Source: Leuctra nigra (Eukaryota > Arthropoda > Insecta > Plecoptera > Leuctridae). From it: a stretch of DNA of 64,000 bases. A model generated the notes under the pieces. The model was not told the DNA's origin and did not search any database. It was given only the letters and a program-made list of their open reading frames with translations. The stretch is from the NCBI GenBank assembly GCA_934045905.1, contig OW203768.1, positions 22,535,060 to 22,599,059 on the forward strand. The letters run 5' to 3'. How positions within the stretch are numbered: position 1 is the first letter of the stretch; every line of letters begins with the position of its first letter. Below, piece after piece: positions 1 through 10,869 of the stretch. The translations under genes and the position numbers were made by a program.

Positions 1-282
1 CATACGTGTTTTTTGGTTTGTCCATTTATTGAGTACTTTTGGATTTCCAGGCCCTCAAAAATCGAAAAATCGAATTTTGATCAAAATTTTGTGTTAAGTT
101 CCTAATTAGCATAATTAATTATAATTAATTATCTATCTATAACTAATTAGCATAATTAATTTTATTAATTATGCTAATTAGGAACTAAACACAAAATTTT
201 GATAAAAATTCGATTTTTCGATTTTTGAGGGTCTGGAAATCCAAAAGTACTCAATAAATGGACAAACCAAAAAATACGTATG
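1..282. mobile_element. Foldback MITE with long terminal inverted repeats
   Basis: The two ends are inverted copies of one another: the left arm (1 to about 115) begins CATACGTG and contains a run about wanting a TTTATTGAGTACTTTTGG motif, and the right arm (about 175 to 282) is its reverse complement ending ACGTATG. The short centre is made of AATTAATTAT repeats. It has no coding capacity. This is the form of a non-autonomous DNA transposon or foldback element. It touches the window edge, so its true left end and target duplication cannot be read. Confidence 0.8.
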
Positions 283-1907
283 GTTTTCTTTGGGCTTGTG
301 ACCAATCCTACCAAGTTTTTTAAAAATCGGAGAGGGTCATTTTAAGCTTTTTGCTGAATAACGATTTTTAAAAAATAACTAATTATACGATTAATTATTA
401 TGTGAATGAAAAAATTGAAATTTTTATGATTTATATGGATTGTTGACATGACGAGCTTTTGATGGATACACATAAAGACCATATTATAAAATTTTATATT
501 ATTTTATCTATGTTTATTAATTATGCTAATTATGCTAATTACGCAGAAAGTATTAATTTCTCAGGTTGGTGCCATTGATTTTTGGATTCCTCATACTCGA
601 TTTAGTAAGGGTACCAATTTTCACGAAAGGTATCACAAATGCACTAATTTTAGACATCTTTACTCCACTATTGTGAAGTACAGCAATTATGATTTATTTG
701 ACGTTATTTAAATCACCTTTTTGATATTTTCCGTCGATGGAGGTAGAGTTTTTAATATTGCTCGCAATCCGTTATCTCAAATTCTCCATTCTATTCTTAT
801 ATTTGAATTGAAAAACGCTAACATTGTAAGTAAACATGCATACTTTTAGTTGTTATGCGTGCGTTATGAACAATAGTGTACATGCTAATAGTAAGAAATA
901 AAGCGGTGCAAATGTATTCTTTGTTCCAAACAGCCTTGTTCGTTCAATGTATCATATTCATGACACTACATTACATGCTCATTAGACCACCTCAAGTTGG
1001 TTCACATTTTACATTTTAGTTTTAATAACTATACAAAGAAGTGTAATTATTGTTAATGGAGAAACATTGTAATTGTGGTACATTTTTACATTTTTCTTTA
1101 CCCAGAAAATGATGACATAATAAATGCTATAACATGCGATGTGATGTATATTTTGAGATAGTTTGCACGAAATTATAAACATAACATGTGTAACAGAGCA
1201 CAGAAGTTATTTATAAATCCACTTCACAAATTCACTGAATGTCCTGACAATTCGGGAAAATGTTTTTCAGTTTGTATTAAAAGCAATTATGTTAAATTAG
1301 TAGATAATTCATACAAAAATAATTTTGGAAATATTGGTAATTCTAAATAAGAATTAATTCTAAATTCTGTTGTAAAGTAACAACATAAAATTTAAACCTC
1401 CATAAAATTACGTATTAAAATATGTGTATGTGATTCGTGAATATGACAGTTAATCGTTAGGACCTTCTACAGTGCGTCATGCACTATGAGTTTGCAATGC
1501 TTCACTCAACTTGTTAGATAAGATCGGATAAGATTCAGTCGCATAGTTTAGCCTTTTGTTCGGCAGAGTGAAACACTGAGAAAACATGAATCAATAGAAC
1601 AGAAAATATATTCTATACATTAGATTAGGGAAACAAATGAGATAAAGATAGGTAATGGACAACGTACCAAATGTAAACCTATGTTTAAAAACGCCAACTA
1701 TACAAACGAATTCCGAAATGCAGAAGTCTTCGGTTCTTCTTTCTAACAAATAAAATGATATTGAGATAATGAATAATGTATATTTTTTATGTAATTTCAA
1801 AGTCAAGTGTAATTATGCAATTTATTTTATAAAATCCTGAACACCGGAAGTGCGTTCTGGTCGGTGCCTCCATGACCGGAAGTAGTGTGTGTTGGTATTC
1901 GCGTATC
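283..1907. other. AT-rich intergenic stretch, nothing recognised
   Basis: This stretch is AT-rich. The 62- and 71-residue open frames in it show no domain, no splice-site context and no codon bias, so I regard them as chance. I see no tandem repeat, tRNA or transposon end. Confidence 0.5.
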
Positions 1908-1922
1908 AGCTGTGACAGTGGC

Positions 1923-2104
1923 GGACTGGTCCAAGGCAGTGGCGGACAGGTAGCCAGTGGCGGACCGGTCCAAGGCAGTGGCGGACAGGTAGCCAGTGGC
2001 GGACCGGTCCAAGGCAGTGGCAGACAGGCAGCCAGTGGCGGACAGGCAGCCAGTGGCGGACTGGTCCAAGGCAGTGGCGGACAGGTAGCCAGTGGCGGAC
2101 TGCC
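1923..2104. repeat. 39-bp GC-rich minisatellite
   Basis: About four full copies of a 39-bp unit (core GGTCCAAGGCAGTGGCGGAC) are interrupted by a partial 18-bp copy near 2040. The GC-rich block stands out sharply from its AT-rich surroundings. Because 39 is a multiple of three, open frames of about 100 residues run through it on both strands. They encode only low-complexity repeats (G-S-G-G-Q-V on the + strand) and are not supported as genes. Confidence 0.85.
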
Positions 2105-2410
2105 GTGTCTTGTTACCCTTGAGTATACGCGCAAAGAGCAAGAGGGAAAGCAGGGCATTTCCCCAGGAACACGCTGACGCTCACTAGAGGGCTTGGTGGG
2201 CATTTATATTTATACCATGGGAATTATTCGATTATTTTCTCGCGTTTCTAACTCAATTTTTCTAACGGAAAGGTGAGAGGGCAACAAGCCCCTTAGAAAA
2301 GTCCCACAGGAAATTTTTTCAATTATAAAAATTCTGTTTAATTCAGCTTGATTTGAATGTTATTTTTCTATACAGCTGCTTTTATGTTGTGATTGCTTTT
2401 CAGCTCGAAT

Positions 2411-2848
2411 CTTGAGAATGTAGGTTTCTGTGGAAAACTTCCATGGAGTCAGGATGATATGAAGGGATGCGTTGTGAAAAATATCCGACCGAACCGGGGC
2501 TCGAGCCCGAACAAGTTGAAAAGCAACTTGTTAAGTCGAGTAAAAGAGGGTTGCGCACACAAGTGCAATGAGACAGGGTGACAGCATCGTCACCGGTGGT
2601 ATGACAGTTCGTAGAAGCATTCTCTACCTTCATTCCATTCTCCTCGGAGATCTCTAACCCTCATCAGTGTGTTGTGTCTCATGTCCGTCGGTCCGACCGG
2701 GTAGCTCAGTTGGTAGAGCTCTCGCCCGGCAAGTGAGAGGTCCCGGGTTCGAGCCCCGGTTCAGTCGGATATTTTTCACAACGTACATCCCTTCCTATCA
2801 TCCTGACTAAAGGAAGTTTTCCACAGAAAAAACCTACATCCTCATCTA
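2411..2848. mobile_element. Foldback element with a tRNA-derived core
   Basis: Positions 2411-2510 and 2743-2848 are imperfect inverted repeats of about 100 bp, recognisable by GTAGGTTT...GGAAAACTTCC on the left and GGAAGTTTTCC...AACCTACAT on the right. The right arm contains the 3' half (T arm and acceptor) of a tRNA-like sequence that is complete at 2695-2767. The left arm holds an inverted copy of the same 3' half. The simplest reading is a tRNA-derived SINE copied head-to-head, or a foldback transposon that captured a tRNA-like sequence. Confidence 0.7.
2695..2767 (+). tRNA. tRNA-like sequence, GGC loop (Ala-like), probably SINE-derived
   Basis: A cloverleaf can be drawn: acceptor GACCGGG with TTCAGTC (one mismatch, some G-T), D arm GCTC/GAGC, anticodon stem CTCGC/GTGAG, T arm CCGGG TTCGAGC CCCGG. 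The anticodon loop is CCGGCAA, so the anticodon would be GGC (alanine). Position 33, almost always T, is C here. Box A (TAGCTCAGTTGG) and box B (GGTTCGAGCCC) are present, so RNA polymerase III could recognise it. The C33, the acceptor mismatch and its location in a foldback element favour a SINE head or pseudogene over a working tRNA. Confidence 0.5.
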
Positions 2849-2958
2849 GATTTTAGGTAATTTCCTACATCATCTGAGAACCTGAGAACGACTGGTAGTC
2901 GCGATAGGGGGTAAGTTTTATCAGGACATATAGATGTGACTAGAGAGCCTAGATGTGA

Positions 2959-3252
2959 CTATACATCAACGCCATCTATCCTAGTGACAGGAACTAATGC
3001 ATCGCATGTACACACAACGCCATCTACCCATCTGCCAGGAACTAATGCATCGCATAACACACAACGCCATCTACCCATCTGCCAGGAACTAATGCATCGC
3101 GTGTACACACAACGCCATCTACCCATCTGCCAGGAACTAATGCATCGCGTGTACACACAACGCCATCTACCCATCTGCCAGGAACTAATGCATCGCAAGA
3201 CACACAACGCCATCTACCCATCTGCCAGGAACTAATGCATCGCGTGTACAAA
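2959..3252. repeat. 47-48-bp minisatellite, about 6 units
   Basis: The phrase GAACTAATGCATCGC recurs at 2991, 3039, 3086, 3134, 3182 and 3229, so the period is 47-48 bp. Each unit also carries CCATCTACCCATCTGCCAG. The first unit is the most diverged. Open frames on both strands across it are repeat artefacts. The pyrimidine-rich run ending in GCCAG resembles a 3' splice site, but no exon can be tied to it. Confidence 0.85.
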
Positions 3253-4439
3253 GTTGTATTGCGCGACGAATCTACCAGCTATTTCAACACATGCTTATTG
3301 ACGTATTGACCACACGAGCACTATGAATATTCCATGAGATTTACAAATAGCTTGTATCGATCACTTGGATTCGGACTTGCAATGCCGTGAAGTTGTATTC
3401 ACGCCTCCGCCAGAGTGCGTGGGTGATTGATGGAGGCGTCATTAGGACTGAAAACTAACGAGCAAGTGATTCAGTTTTTGTATTTACCCCTTTGTTGAAA
3501 TACTAGTAGGTAGTACAATACATTACCTATTTGAAACAGTTTTAGATTATCAAAATATCAAATTGCCGAAAACAATATTCCAAACTGCACATGGAATTGT
3601 CCAGATTCATATTTGAAATTCAATTTTTCCCCGGGTCTTTGCGGGGTTTTGGCCAAGTTGGCTGTATATACTTGACAAAACATAAACGGTATGTGAATAA
3701 ATGTGTATGGGTGTTGTTTTTTGACAATCGATTCATATTATTATCAATAAAACGAGGGCTAATCTCTACCGAGTTAGCACACTTTCTTTCTAAAGGTGCG
3801 ATCAAATAATCTTCAGATAATCCGATGCTCAAATACCGATTTATCTTTTGTTGAGTATGTACATACCTACTGCGATTGGGCGATATTTGCGTGGAAACAG
3901 AACCATCGTTTAGTCCTCGGGACGCTTGTAAAAAAAATGTCTGCTCACCCCAAGATTAAAATGTGAGATAAGCAAAGAGTTACTGAGTTAGCTCTGCTTT
4001 TACAAAACTAATTCTTATGCACTACAATGATTCAGGATTCGATTCTAATAAGCTATGTTATTCAACAAATACATTCCTGAGAATTCTAGTTTCATTTGAA
4101 ATTATTGAACAGGTAGGTAGAGTAATATCTAGATAAAAAAGTTGGTATGTTGAAATGTTTCTACACCTTCATTTCCATTGCTTGAGAAATAAAGTTCCCT
4201 AAGAAGGGGTTGTTAAGACGTAGGCGAGAACAGGTCGATAACAAGTGGTTGCTTGGTAACCACGACATGATGTCATCCACCTGACCACGTGGTGACCTCG
4301 GGTCATCGGTCTCGTGTTCGAGTCCAGACGAAGACACTTCCTGTCTTGCGCAGTATCATCCGTACAACATGACACATCTTCATCACTGGTCGATACGAGT
4401 GGAATGTTACACAATAAAACATAATCAAGACTTTAGGAG
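3253..4439. other. Non-coding stretch, one possible tRNA-like SINE head
   Basis: Mostly AT-rich with no credible gene. Around 4265-4345 a box-B-like TGTTCGAGTCC follows GGTCATCGGTCTCG, which suggests a decayed tRNA-derived SINE head on the + strand. Nothing else was recognised. Confidence 0.35.
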
Positions 4440-4596
4440 CTGGTTTCACACCACGATAAAGTTCTAAGATAGTTCTACGGTCCTGAGTTCGATTCCACGG
4501 TCGTCCTTCCTGACGTTCGTCGTGGTTTCCCTCAATCGAGAGACAAATGATGGGAAGGTTCCCTATGACACGACCAACTCCTCCCCACCATTCTAT
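4440..4596 (+). mobile_element. tRNA-derived SINE fragment
   Basis: A box-B-like GAGTTCGATTCCACGG is followed by GTCGTCCTTCCTGACG, GTGGTTTCCCTCAATCGA and GGGAAGGTTCCC. The same order of blocks recurs at 11838-12112 (minus strand) and partly at 15945-16170, which defines a SINE family in this genome. This copy lacks the family's 3' tail and abuts the Helitron-like element that starts at 4597. Confidence 0.65.
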
Positions 4597-6455
4597 ACTA
4601 GGAAAACGCTCTGTATAACGCGTTGATGAGCGAGCACGGACACCCGCAACACCTCAAACCGAAAATGTGTCTATCGAAAATATCATTAAAAATAAAAGCC
4701 AATAATTCTTGAAATTCGTCAGACTTGTAGGTGTAAAAATCTCCAAATATTCCTAAAGTATTAGTCCCAATAACCATGCAAAGTTTTAAGTTGATCGATT
4801 GAACCTTTATGATGAAAATGTTTCTTGTTAAAATTCAAAAATCATAGGATCTATTTAAAAAAATATACCTGGGACCACCCATATGATAAAAGTGTGTGTA
4901 CTTACACAATATTAGACGATCTGTTGAACGGTCATATTATCAGTTTCATACGTTTGAAAGTTTCTGCTAGCTATCTTCTCTTCGCTCTTGTCGGCCGCTG
5001 AGGAACGCCTCAGGGCCTGAAGTTCAGATACCGTATAATAATGTTTCATACACAAATCCGAAGTGGATTTTGGGGGATTATTTAAAACAGAGGGGACACA
5101 AAAGTCCGAATAGTGCGTCTTGGGGCACTAGATAATGTTCCGATTTGGAAAGGCGTTGTTCAGGCGGCTGATGAGGGGGTTCTCGTGGTCTTCTATGGCT
5201 GCTGTGAACGTCTCGTGCTGCTGCTGCATGGTCTCGTCGAGGTAAGCGAAGCCGATGTCCTCGTGGATGCTCTTCGTCCGGGTGAACATCGGCGTGCGCA
5301 GGGCGATCTTGAGGGCCCTGTTCTGCACCCTCTGCAGCATCTCGCGCGCTCCCGCTGAAGTCCTCTCGTACCACACTGGCGAGGCGTACGTCAGTGTGGG
5401 CACGATTACGCTCTGGATCAGAAGCAGCTTGCTGGCGAGCGGCATGGATTTGCTCTTGAGAAGTGGGAACAACGCCGCCGTCTTCCCATTGGCCTTGCTG
5501 GCAATCTTCTCAGTGTGGGCCTTCCAGGAGAGCTTGGCATCCAGGGTGACGCCCAGGTACACATTACTGGGACTCCAGGAGATCGCCGTACCTGAGATGG
5601 AGATGGTAGGCGGCAGAAACTTGCGACGCTTTGTGAAAAGTAGATTGGGCCAAGTAGATCAGGCGCCATAGCTTGGCAGATGACTGCGGCATCGTCAGCA
5701 TATAGATCTACTGATGATAGATCCCTGAGGAACTCCAGCCAGGATAGGCCTCGTTGAAGAACAGGCACCGTTGATGTGTACGGTGAAGGATCTTTGATTT
5801 AAATAGGAGTGGATGATATTTACTAAGTAGTTGGGGAATTGATATTTAATTAGTTTATGTAGTAGACCTTCGTGCCTAACTCTCTAACTATCTTGGAATT
5901 ATAAAGAGTCGAAGAAGCCGTGACCAACATTTTCGAGAAATTTGACAGATAACACGCAAAATGTCAGTAAAATGTCAATAACTTTTGGATTTAAACACAG
6001 ATAAGTCTGAAAATTGTCAAAAATACAGATAAGTTGGTCCCAATGACCATGCAAAGTTTTAAGTTGATCGGTCATATGGTTCTAGTTTAAATTTCAAAAA
6101 TCATATGAAAGATTTTTTAAAATTTTAACCAATGGGAGGATTTGGCTGAAACTTTGTATGATTGGGTAAAATGTTAGTAATAATGACTTGTCAAAATTTC
6201 AAATTGATAAAACAAACCAATCGAAAGATAATTTTTTTTAAATTTGAACCAATCACGGGATCCCGTTCAAAAACGATCCCAGGGACCGCATAGAGTACGT
6301 TAGTATGTGTACAAAATTTCAGATTGATTGCTTGAGCGGTTTGACCTGGGGTGTGACCACAAAAAAAAAACATATACAAAAAAAAAAAAAAAAAAACACA
6401 CACACAGAGAAAGTGCCATAAGAGTACCGTGGTGACGCTCGCTACGCTCGCTCAA
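4597..6455 (-). mobile_element. Helitron-like element, copy A (carries a LINE insertion)
   Basis: On the minus strand the element starts with TTGAGCGAGCG(T/A)AGCGAGCG and ends CGAGCGTTTTCCTAGT, where the 3' terminus is CTAG and is preceded by a CGCTC...GAGCG hairpin. At least six other copies in this window share the ends and the internal order of motifs. This copy is split by a jockey-like LINE at about 4975-5885. Comparison with the copies at 7926-8830 and 17271-18199 shows the interrupted phrase around TTTCTGCT and CTAACTATCTTGG. No helicase or Rep coding is visible, so it is non-autonomous. Confidence 0.7.
4975..5885 (-). mobile_element. Jockey-like LINE, 5'-truncated reverse transcriptase fragment
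   Basis: Read on the minus strand, one frame (5768 to 5418) contains the catalytic LYADDAAVICQAM block. A second frame (5562 to 5128) continues with YLGVTLDAKLSWKAH, KANGKTAALFPLL and TYASPVWYE. This is the palm-to-thumb order of reverse transcriptases in the jockey clade. A frameshift separates YADD from the thumb, and the upstream RT domain and endonuclease are absent, so it is a dead, 5'-truncated copy. It sits inside Helitron-like copy A. The 98-, 81- and 138-residue frames on the other strand are shadows. Confidence 0.88.
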
Positions 6456-6577
6456 TTACCTATTCTTCTTTGTCCCCAGATAATCATCATAACCATCCAT
6501 CTGCCACCAAGTTTCAAAATTAAAAAAAATATATATATATAATATAGGTATAAATAATTCTACACATGAGGTAACTG

Positions 6578-6597
6578 CCCCCCCCCCCCCCCCCCCC
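6578..6597. repeat. Poly(C) tract, 20 C
   Basis: Twenty consecutive cytosines lie just before a 5S-derived SINE. It is one of many long G/C homopolymers in this otherwise AT-rich window. Confidence 0.9.
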
Positions 6598-6630
6598 GTT
6601 GTTCAAAATGCACTGATCTATAACTGGTAT

Positions 6631-6985
6631 CCCAACGGCTGGTGTGTTGGATACCTCGGTTCTCGTTAGAACATTGAGCGCGGTCAGCGATTGGATGGGT
6701 GACCATTCAACTCTGCCTTGCCAGGTTGCTGTCGTTGGGCCAGAGAGACTGGGGTGTTTAGGGGTTAGTGTGACGACCTCCCTCCACCTGTTATCAGTCT
6801 CTCGACGGCGCGGGTTGTGGAGGCTTGTGCTGTGAATGTTACACCGTCCTTCGGAAGGGACGTTAAGCCGTTGGTCCCCTTGGTATCTTTCGTCAGGAGT
6901 AGGCTACATGCCGGTACCGGGTTTCCTCTCCTCCCTTCTCTATATTACATTCTCACTAGTGGAGCCTGGCTCTGTTGAGAATAAT
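6631..6985 (+). mobile_element. 5S rRNA-derived SINE (SINE3 type)
   Basis: The 5' part matches the layout of a 5S rRNA gene: ACGGCTGGTGTG, then a TCGGTTCTCGTTAGA block, then GAGCGCGGTCAGCGATTGG followed by ATGGGTGACC. The last block corresponds to the 5S box C internal promoter. A body and 3' tail follow, ending ACTAGTGGAGCCTGGCTCTG. The copy at 40505-40888 (minus) keeps the 5S middle segment (GATCACCGAGGTTAAGCAAC) that is deleted here. 5S-derived SINEs are known in fish and a few other animals. Confidence 0.82.
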
Positions 6986-7225
6986 CTATGTGTAGCAATA
7001 CTCGAGTTATAATATTGCCCTCTCTGCAGCTTTTCATCTTTACCATTTCTGGCTACATAATAATTGCATTGTCTTCGATCCCACAGTGCCCCCAAATGTT
7101 TTACTGCTAGTTTTACCAGTTAGATTGTTTTTGTTTGATATGACGCAAACAAAATGTATTAGAGAAATAATGTAACATGTAAAAGCGTACAGTCTGCAGG
7201 CATATAAAAGTACTATGCACTGTCC

Positions 7226-7315
7226 TGGTCCAATGTCGGGGATCGAACCGGGATCACCCGACTGAATCAGATCATCAACTAGCCTGTGACACGCTCTTCC
7301 ATGTTTCACTTTCAG
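7226..7315 (-). mobile_element. tRNA-like SINE head
   Basis: On the minus strand there is a box-A-like GGCTAGTTGATGA and a box-B-like GGTTCGATCCCCGAC about 40 nt apart, the spacing expected for an internal polymerase III promoter. The acceptor stem does not close cleanly. I read it as a SINE head or tRNA pseudogene. Confidence 0.45.
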
Positions 7316-7850
7316 CGACATTTCTATCATCCATGAAGGTCCCAAGAGTTATGTTTTATTTGTAATTAATGAATAGTTTGCAACAGCAGGTGGAAAGAGA
7401 GCAAGAAGTTGTGATGGGAAGAGTTCAATTCTGCCGTGTGCAAAACAGTGCGTGCTGCATGCAACACTGCAGCTAAACGCTCGTCTGTGGTTTAGGGACC
7501 AACAGATTTAGGGGAACCAAAAACCTTTCATACTTCTTGCATGCAAGTATAATTATATTTTTTTGTATATTTAAATCTTATTTTTGAGTCAGAATTAGTG
7601 ATGGGAAGGCCAGTTAAAACATTTTTATTTACGAAAATTCTCATAATGGAGGAGCTTTGGCGAGATGATCGCGGGACTAAGTTCTGTTGATGTTACCAAT
7701 CCAGCAATCCTCATAGAAGTAACAAATCTTACATCCACTTCTTACCAACGTTTTTTTTGTTCCAATTATAATTTGGTGAACGATATCGATATAGCTTGAT
7801 TTAATGCATACAATGCCACTAATTTGATATGTATATTATAGTTAATTAAG
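7316..7850. other. Non-coding stretch, nothing recognised
   Basis: AT-rich sequence with no gene, tandem repeat or transposon end that I can support. Confidence 0.4.
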
Positions 7851-7925
7851 AGGGTTGAGTAGTGAGCGTGGCCTTGAAGAGTTTTTTAATCGATGTTTAT
7901 CAATATCTTTTACCAATGTAATTGT

Positions 7926-8830
7926 TGAGCGACAAGGCGAGCGTCACCACGGTACTCTTATGGCACTTTCTCTGTGTGTTTTTTTTTTTTTTTTTGTGGT
8001 CACAGCCCAGGTCAAACCGCTTAAGCAATCGATCTGAAATTTTGTACACATACTAACGTACTCTATGAGGTCCCTGGGATCGTTTTTGAACGGGATCCCG
8101 TGGTTGGTTCAAATTTAAAAAAAATTATCTTTCGATTGGTTTGTTTTATCAATTTGAAATTTTGACAAGTCATTACCACTAACATTTTACCCAATCATAC
8201 AAAGTTTCAGCTAAATCCTCCCATTGGTTAAAATTTAAAAAAATCTTTCATATGATTTTTGAAATTTAAACTAGAACCGTATGACCGATCAACTTAAAAC
8301 TTAGCATGGTCATTGGGACCAACATTATCTGTATTTTTGACAATTTTCAGACTAATCTGTGTTTAAATCCAAAAGTTATTGACGTTTTACGAACATTTTG
8401 CGTGTTGGCTGTCAAATTTCTCGAAAATGTTGATCACGGCTACTTCGACTCTTTATAGTTCCAAGGTAGTTAGAGTAGAAACTTTCAAACATATGAAACT
8501 GATATGACCATTCAACAGATCGATCTAATATTGTGTAAGTACGCACACTTATATCACATGAGTGGTCCCATGTCTATTTTTTTAAAGATATCCTGTGATT
8601 TTTGAATATTAACGAGGAACAGTTCAATCAGAAAGGTTCAAAAGGTTCAAGCTTTGCATGGTTATTGGGACTAATGTTTTAGGAATATTTTGAGATTGTT
8701 ATACTTGAGTCTGACGAAATTCAAGAATTATTGGCTTTTAATGATATTTTCTATAGACATAATTTCGGTTCGAGGTGTTGCGCGTATCCGTGCTCGCTCA
8801 TCAACGCGTTACACAGAGCGTTTTCCTAGT
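7926..8830 (+). mobile_element. Helitron-like element, copy B (with empty site in the same window)
   Basis: It begins TGAGCGACAAGGCGAGCG and ends ACACAGAGCGTTTTCCTAGT. The uninterrupted form of the target, AATTGT followed by TAACAAAA, is preserved in inverted orientation near 10935-10950. Comparison shows that 905 bp were inserted between two T residues with no target-site duplication. Insertion without duplication and a CTAG 3' end fit Helitrons, and insertion at TT fits the Helentron subgroup. No Rep or helicase coding is present. Confidence 0.78.
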
Positions 8831-8993
8831 TAACAAAATAGGGCTTTGTACGAGTATTCAGAACTGTTCTATGAAAATAATTTCATAGCTTGTAATAAGT
8901 TATTAGTTTTATTTTGTCCAACAGATGTTTAGTGCCATAATTTTACTAATTTTCGGGCACTAAACATCAGCTGTAGGACAGAGTAAATCTAAC

Positions 8994-10869
8994 CCCATAA
9001 AAAAACACTTCGTGTAAAAATACCAGCCAAGTCTCTTCTACTAAAAAAAAATATATGAAATCTAAAAATTCTGCACTGAAAAGTAATGATATCAAAAAAT
9101 TTGCCAAGTCAAAACTTTATTTGAAAATCAAAAAATACTTGGCGCATCGTGTATATTAATTGCTTAGAAGTATAGGCCAGATTTAAAATATACATAAAAT
9201 ATACAAACATATAGTATACCTAAAATGCCCTAAAAAATCGATGCGCCAAGTATTTTTTGATTTTCAAATAAAGTTTTGACTTGGCAAATTTTTTGATATC
9301 ATTACTTTTCAGTGCAGAATTTTTAGATTTCATATATTTTTTTTTAGTAAGAGACTTGGCTGGTATTTTTACACGAAGTGTTTTTTATGGGGATATCACT
9401 CCTTTTTTTAGTTTATTCTAACAACTTGTGACACATATGAAATGAACAATTACTAAATTCTTTTAAAAAATCATCACCCTTTACAATTTCGTTACCACTA
9501 ATGAATAGCAGCGTATGGTCCTAAATAATTGCTTTAAATGATCTTTCACGAAGAATAGCAAAGGTTTCATTCCAATCAGTCAACCCAGTTCCGAGATATG
9601 GAAACACTTCGGTTTTCAAAATGGCTGCTGAACTTTCTGCAATGCCACATAGAATTTATTTCTATAAATGATGTGTATCATTTTAAGCTTTCTGAATATG
9701 TATTTATTGTATAGGAGGGAATTATAATAATTTATACATTTGAATGACGTCATTTCCGGTCTCATAAATAGGAAAATTCTATTTGTACAGTTCATATTCC
9801 ATAGAGATGGCCTTCCGAATCGTTTGGCGCTAGTTTCATACCGATTTGTCTACCAGTTTTTGAGATATGACGTTACTTCCGGTTTAAAAATGGCTGCTGA
9901 AATCTCTGACCCCTTGAAGTATATTTGAAACATGATTACAATTTTATAAGCTGTCTCAAATAGTATATTTATTGCATCAAAATAAAAATTTGTAAGATTA
10001 TTAAAATGTGTGACGTCATTTCCGGTTTAGGTATGGGAAACTGCAAATATTATTGAAGATAATACATAAAGTTGACCGTCTAAATTGTTTTGCGCTGGTT
10101 TCGTTGAAATCTATTTAGCCGTTATTGAGATATGATGTCACTTCCGGTTTAAAAATGGCGGCTTCCGGTTGGTTTTATAACAAGTCACATTAGACGTCAA
10201 AAGTACATACGTTACATAAATATCAAAATAATCGGATCAACATTTGTTGCCAAAAAGCCAATCGATGTATTTCAAATTTCATTACGTCATTTCCGGTTTC
10301 TTTAACATAATGTTTAGTCTTTTGCTACTGATCATGCATATAGATGACCGTCTGGATCGTTTGGCGCAATTTTCGTTCCAATCAGTCCAGCTGTTGACGA
10401 GATATGACGTCACTTCCGGTTTCAAAATGGCGGCACAAAAAATTCATGGGGTGAAGGTTAAATCAGACGCCAAAAGTGCACACGTGGTAAAAATGTGGGA
10501 TCAATCGGTTCAGCCGTTTAGGCTGTGGCCTGTTTACCGGATTTAAATTCCAGGAGACTACTACTACTACTGAGATTATTATTATTATTATTATTATTAT
10601 TATGAAAACCGCCCTAAAACACTGTTTTCACGGTCCTCTAGCGCGCAAAGGGCGTAACCTATTGTTCCCAAATTTGGTATATGTTGTAGGGTGGGCCATA
10701 GCTCGAAATTAAGATATATCGCAACAATGTGAGATTTTCCAATTTTAAGATCCAGTAGGCCGAAAATGCCACTTTGATGCTTACAGTAAAAGTGGGTTTG
10801 CTCCAGCCTTTTTAAATGAGTGTGCGCGCGCCGTACGACTTGGCTGGCGTGGAGCGACCGCTCCACTAG
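8994..10869. mobile_element. Interspersed element 'X', copy 1, with CRE/ETS/YY1 motif clusters
   Basis: It starts CCCCATAAAAAAACACTTCG and ends GGAGCGACCGCTCCACTAG, a perfect GGAGCG/CGCTCC hairpin followed by CTAG. The first 400 bp (8994-9395) is a foldback of two arms of about 150 bp containing ACTTGGCGCATCG. The middle (about 9570-10450) repeats a module of about 130-150 bp holding variants of TGACGTCACTTCCGGTTT, usually followed by AAAATGGCGGC. Further copies lie at 51698-53024 and 55180-57532. No protein is encoded. Confidence 0.7.

Noticed and set aside
1787..2203. Proline/glycine-rich proteins of 101-138 residues
   Set aside because: Both strands are open only because of the 39-bp minisatellite; no gene signals surround it.
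2695..2767. Functional tRNA-Ala gene
   Set aside because: C33, an acceptor mismatch and its place in a foldback repeat argue against it, so it is listed as tRNA-like with moderate confidence only.
2936..3251. Frames of 69-99 residues in the 48-bp repeat
   Set aside because: They are repeat-encoded, frame-shifting between 47- and 48-bp units, with no protein family.
5078..5671. Arg/Ala-rich frames opposite and alongside the LINE
   Set aside because: They are shadows of the minus-strand reverse transcriptase in a GC-rich stretch.
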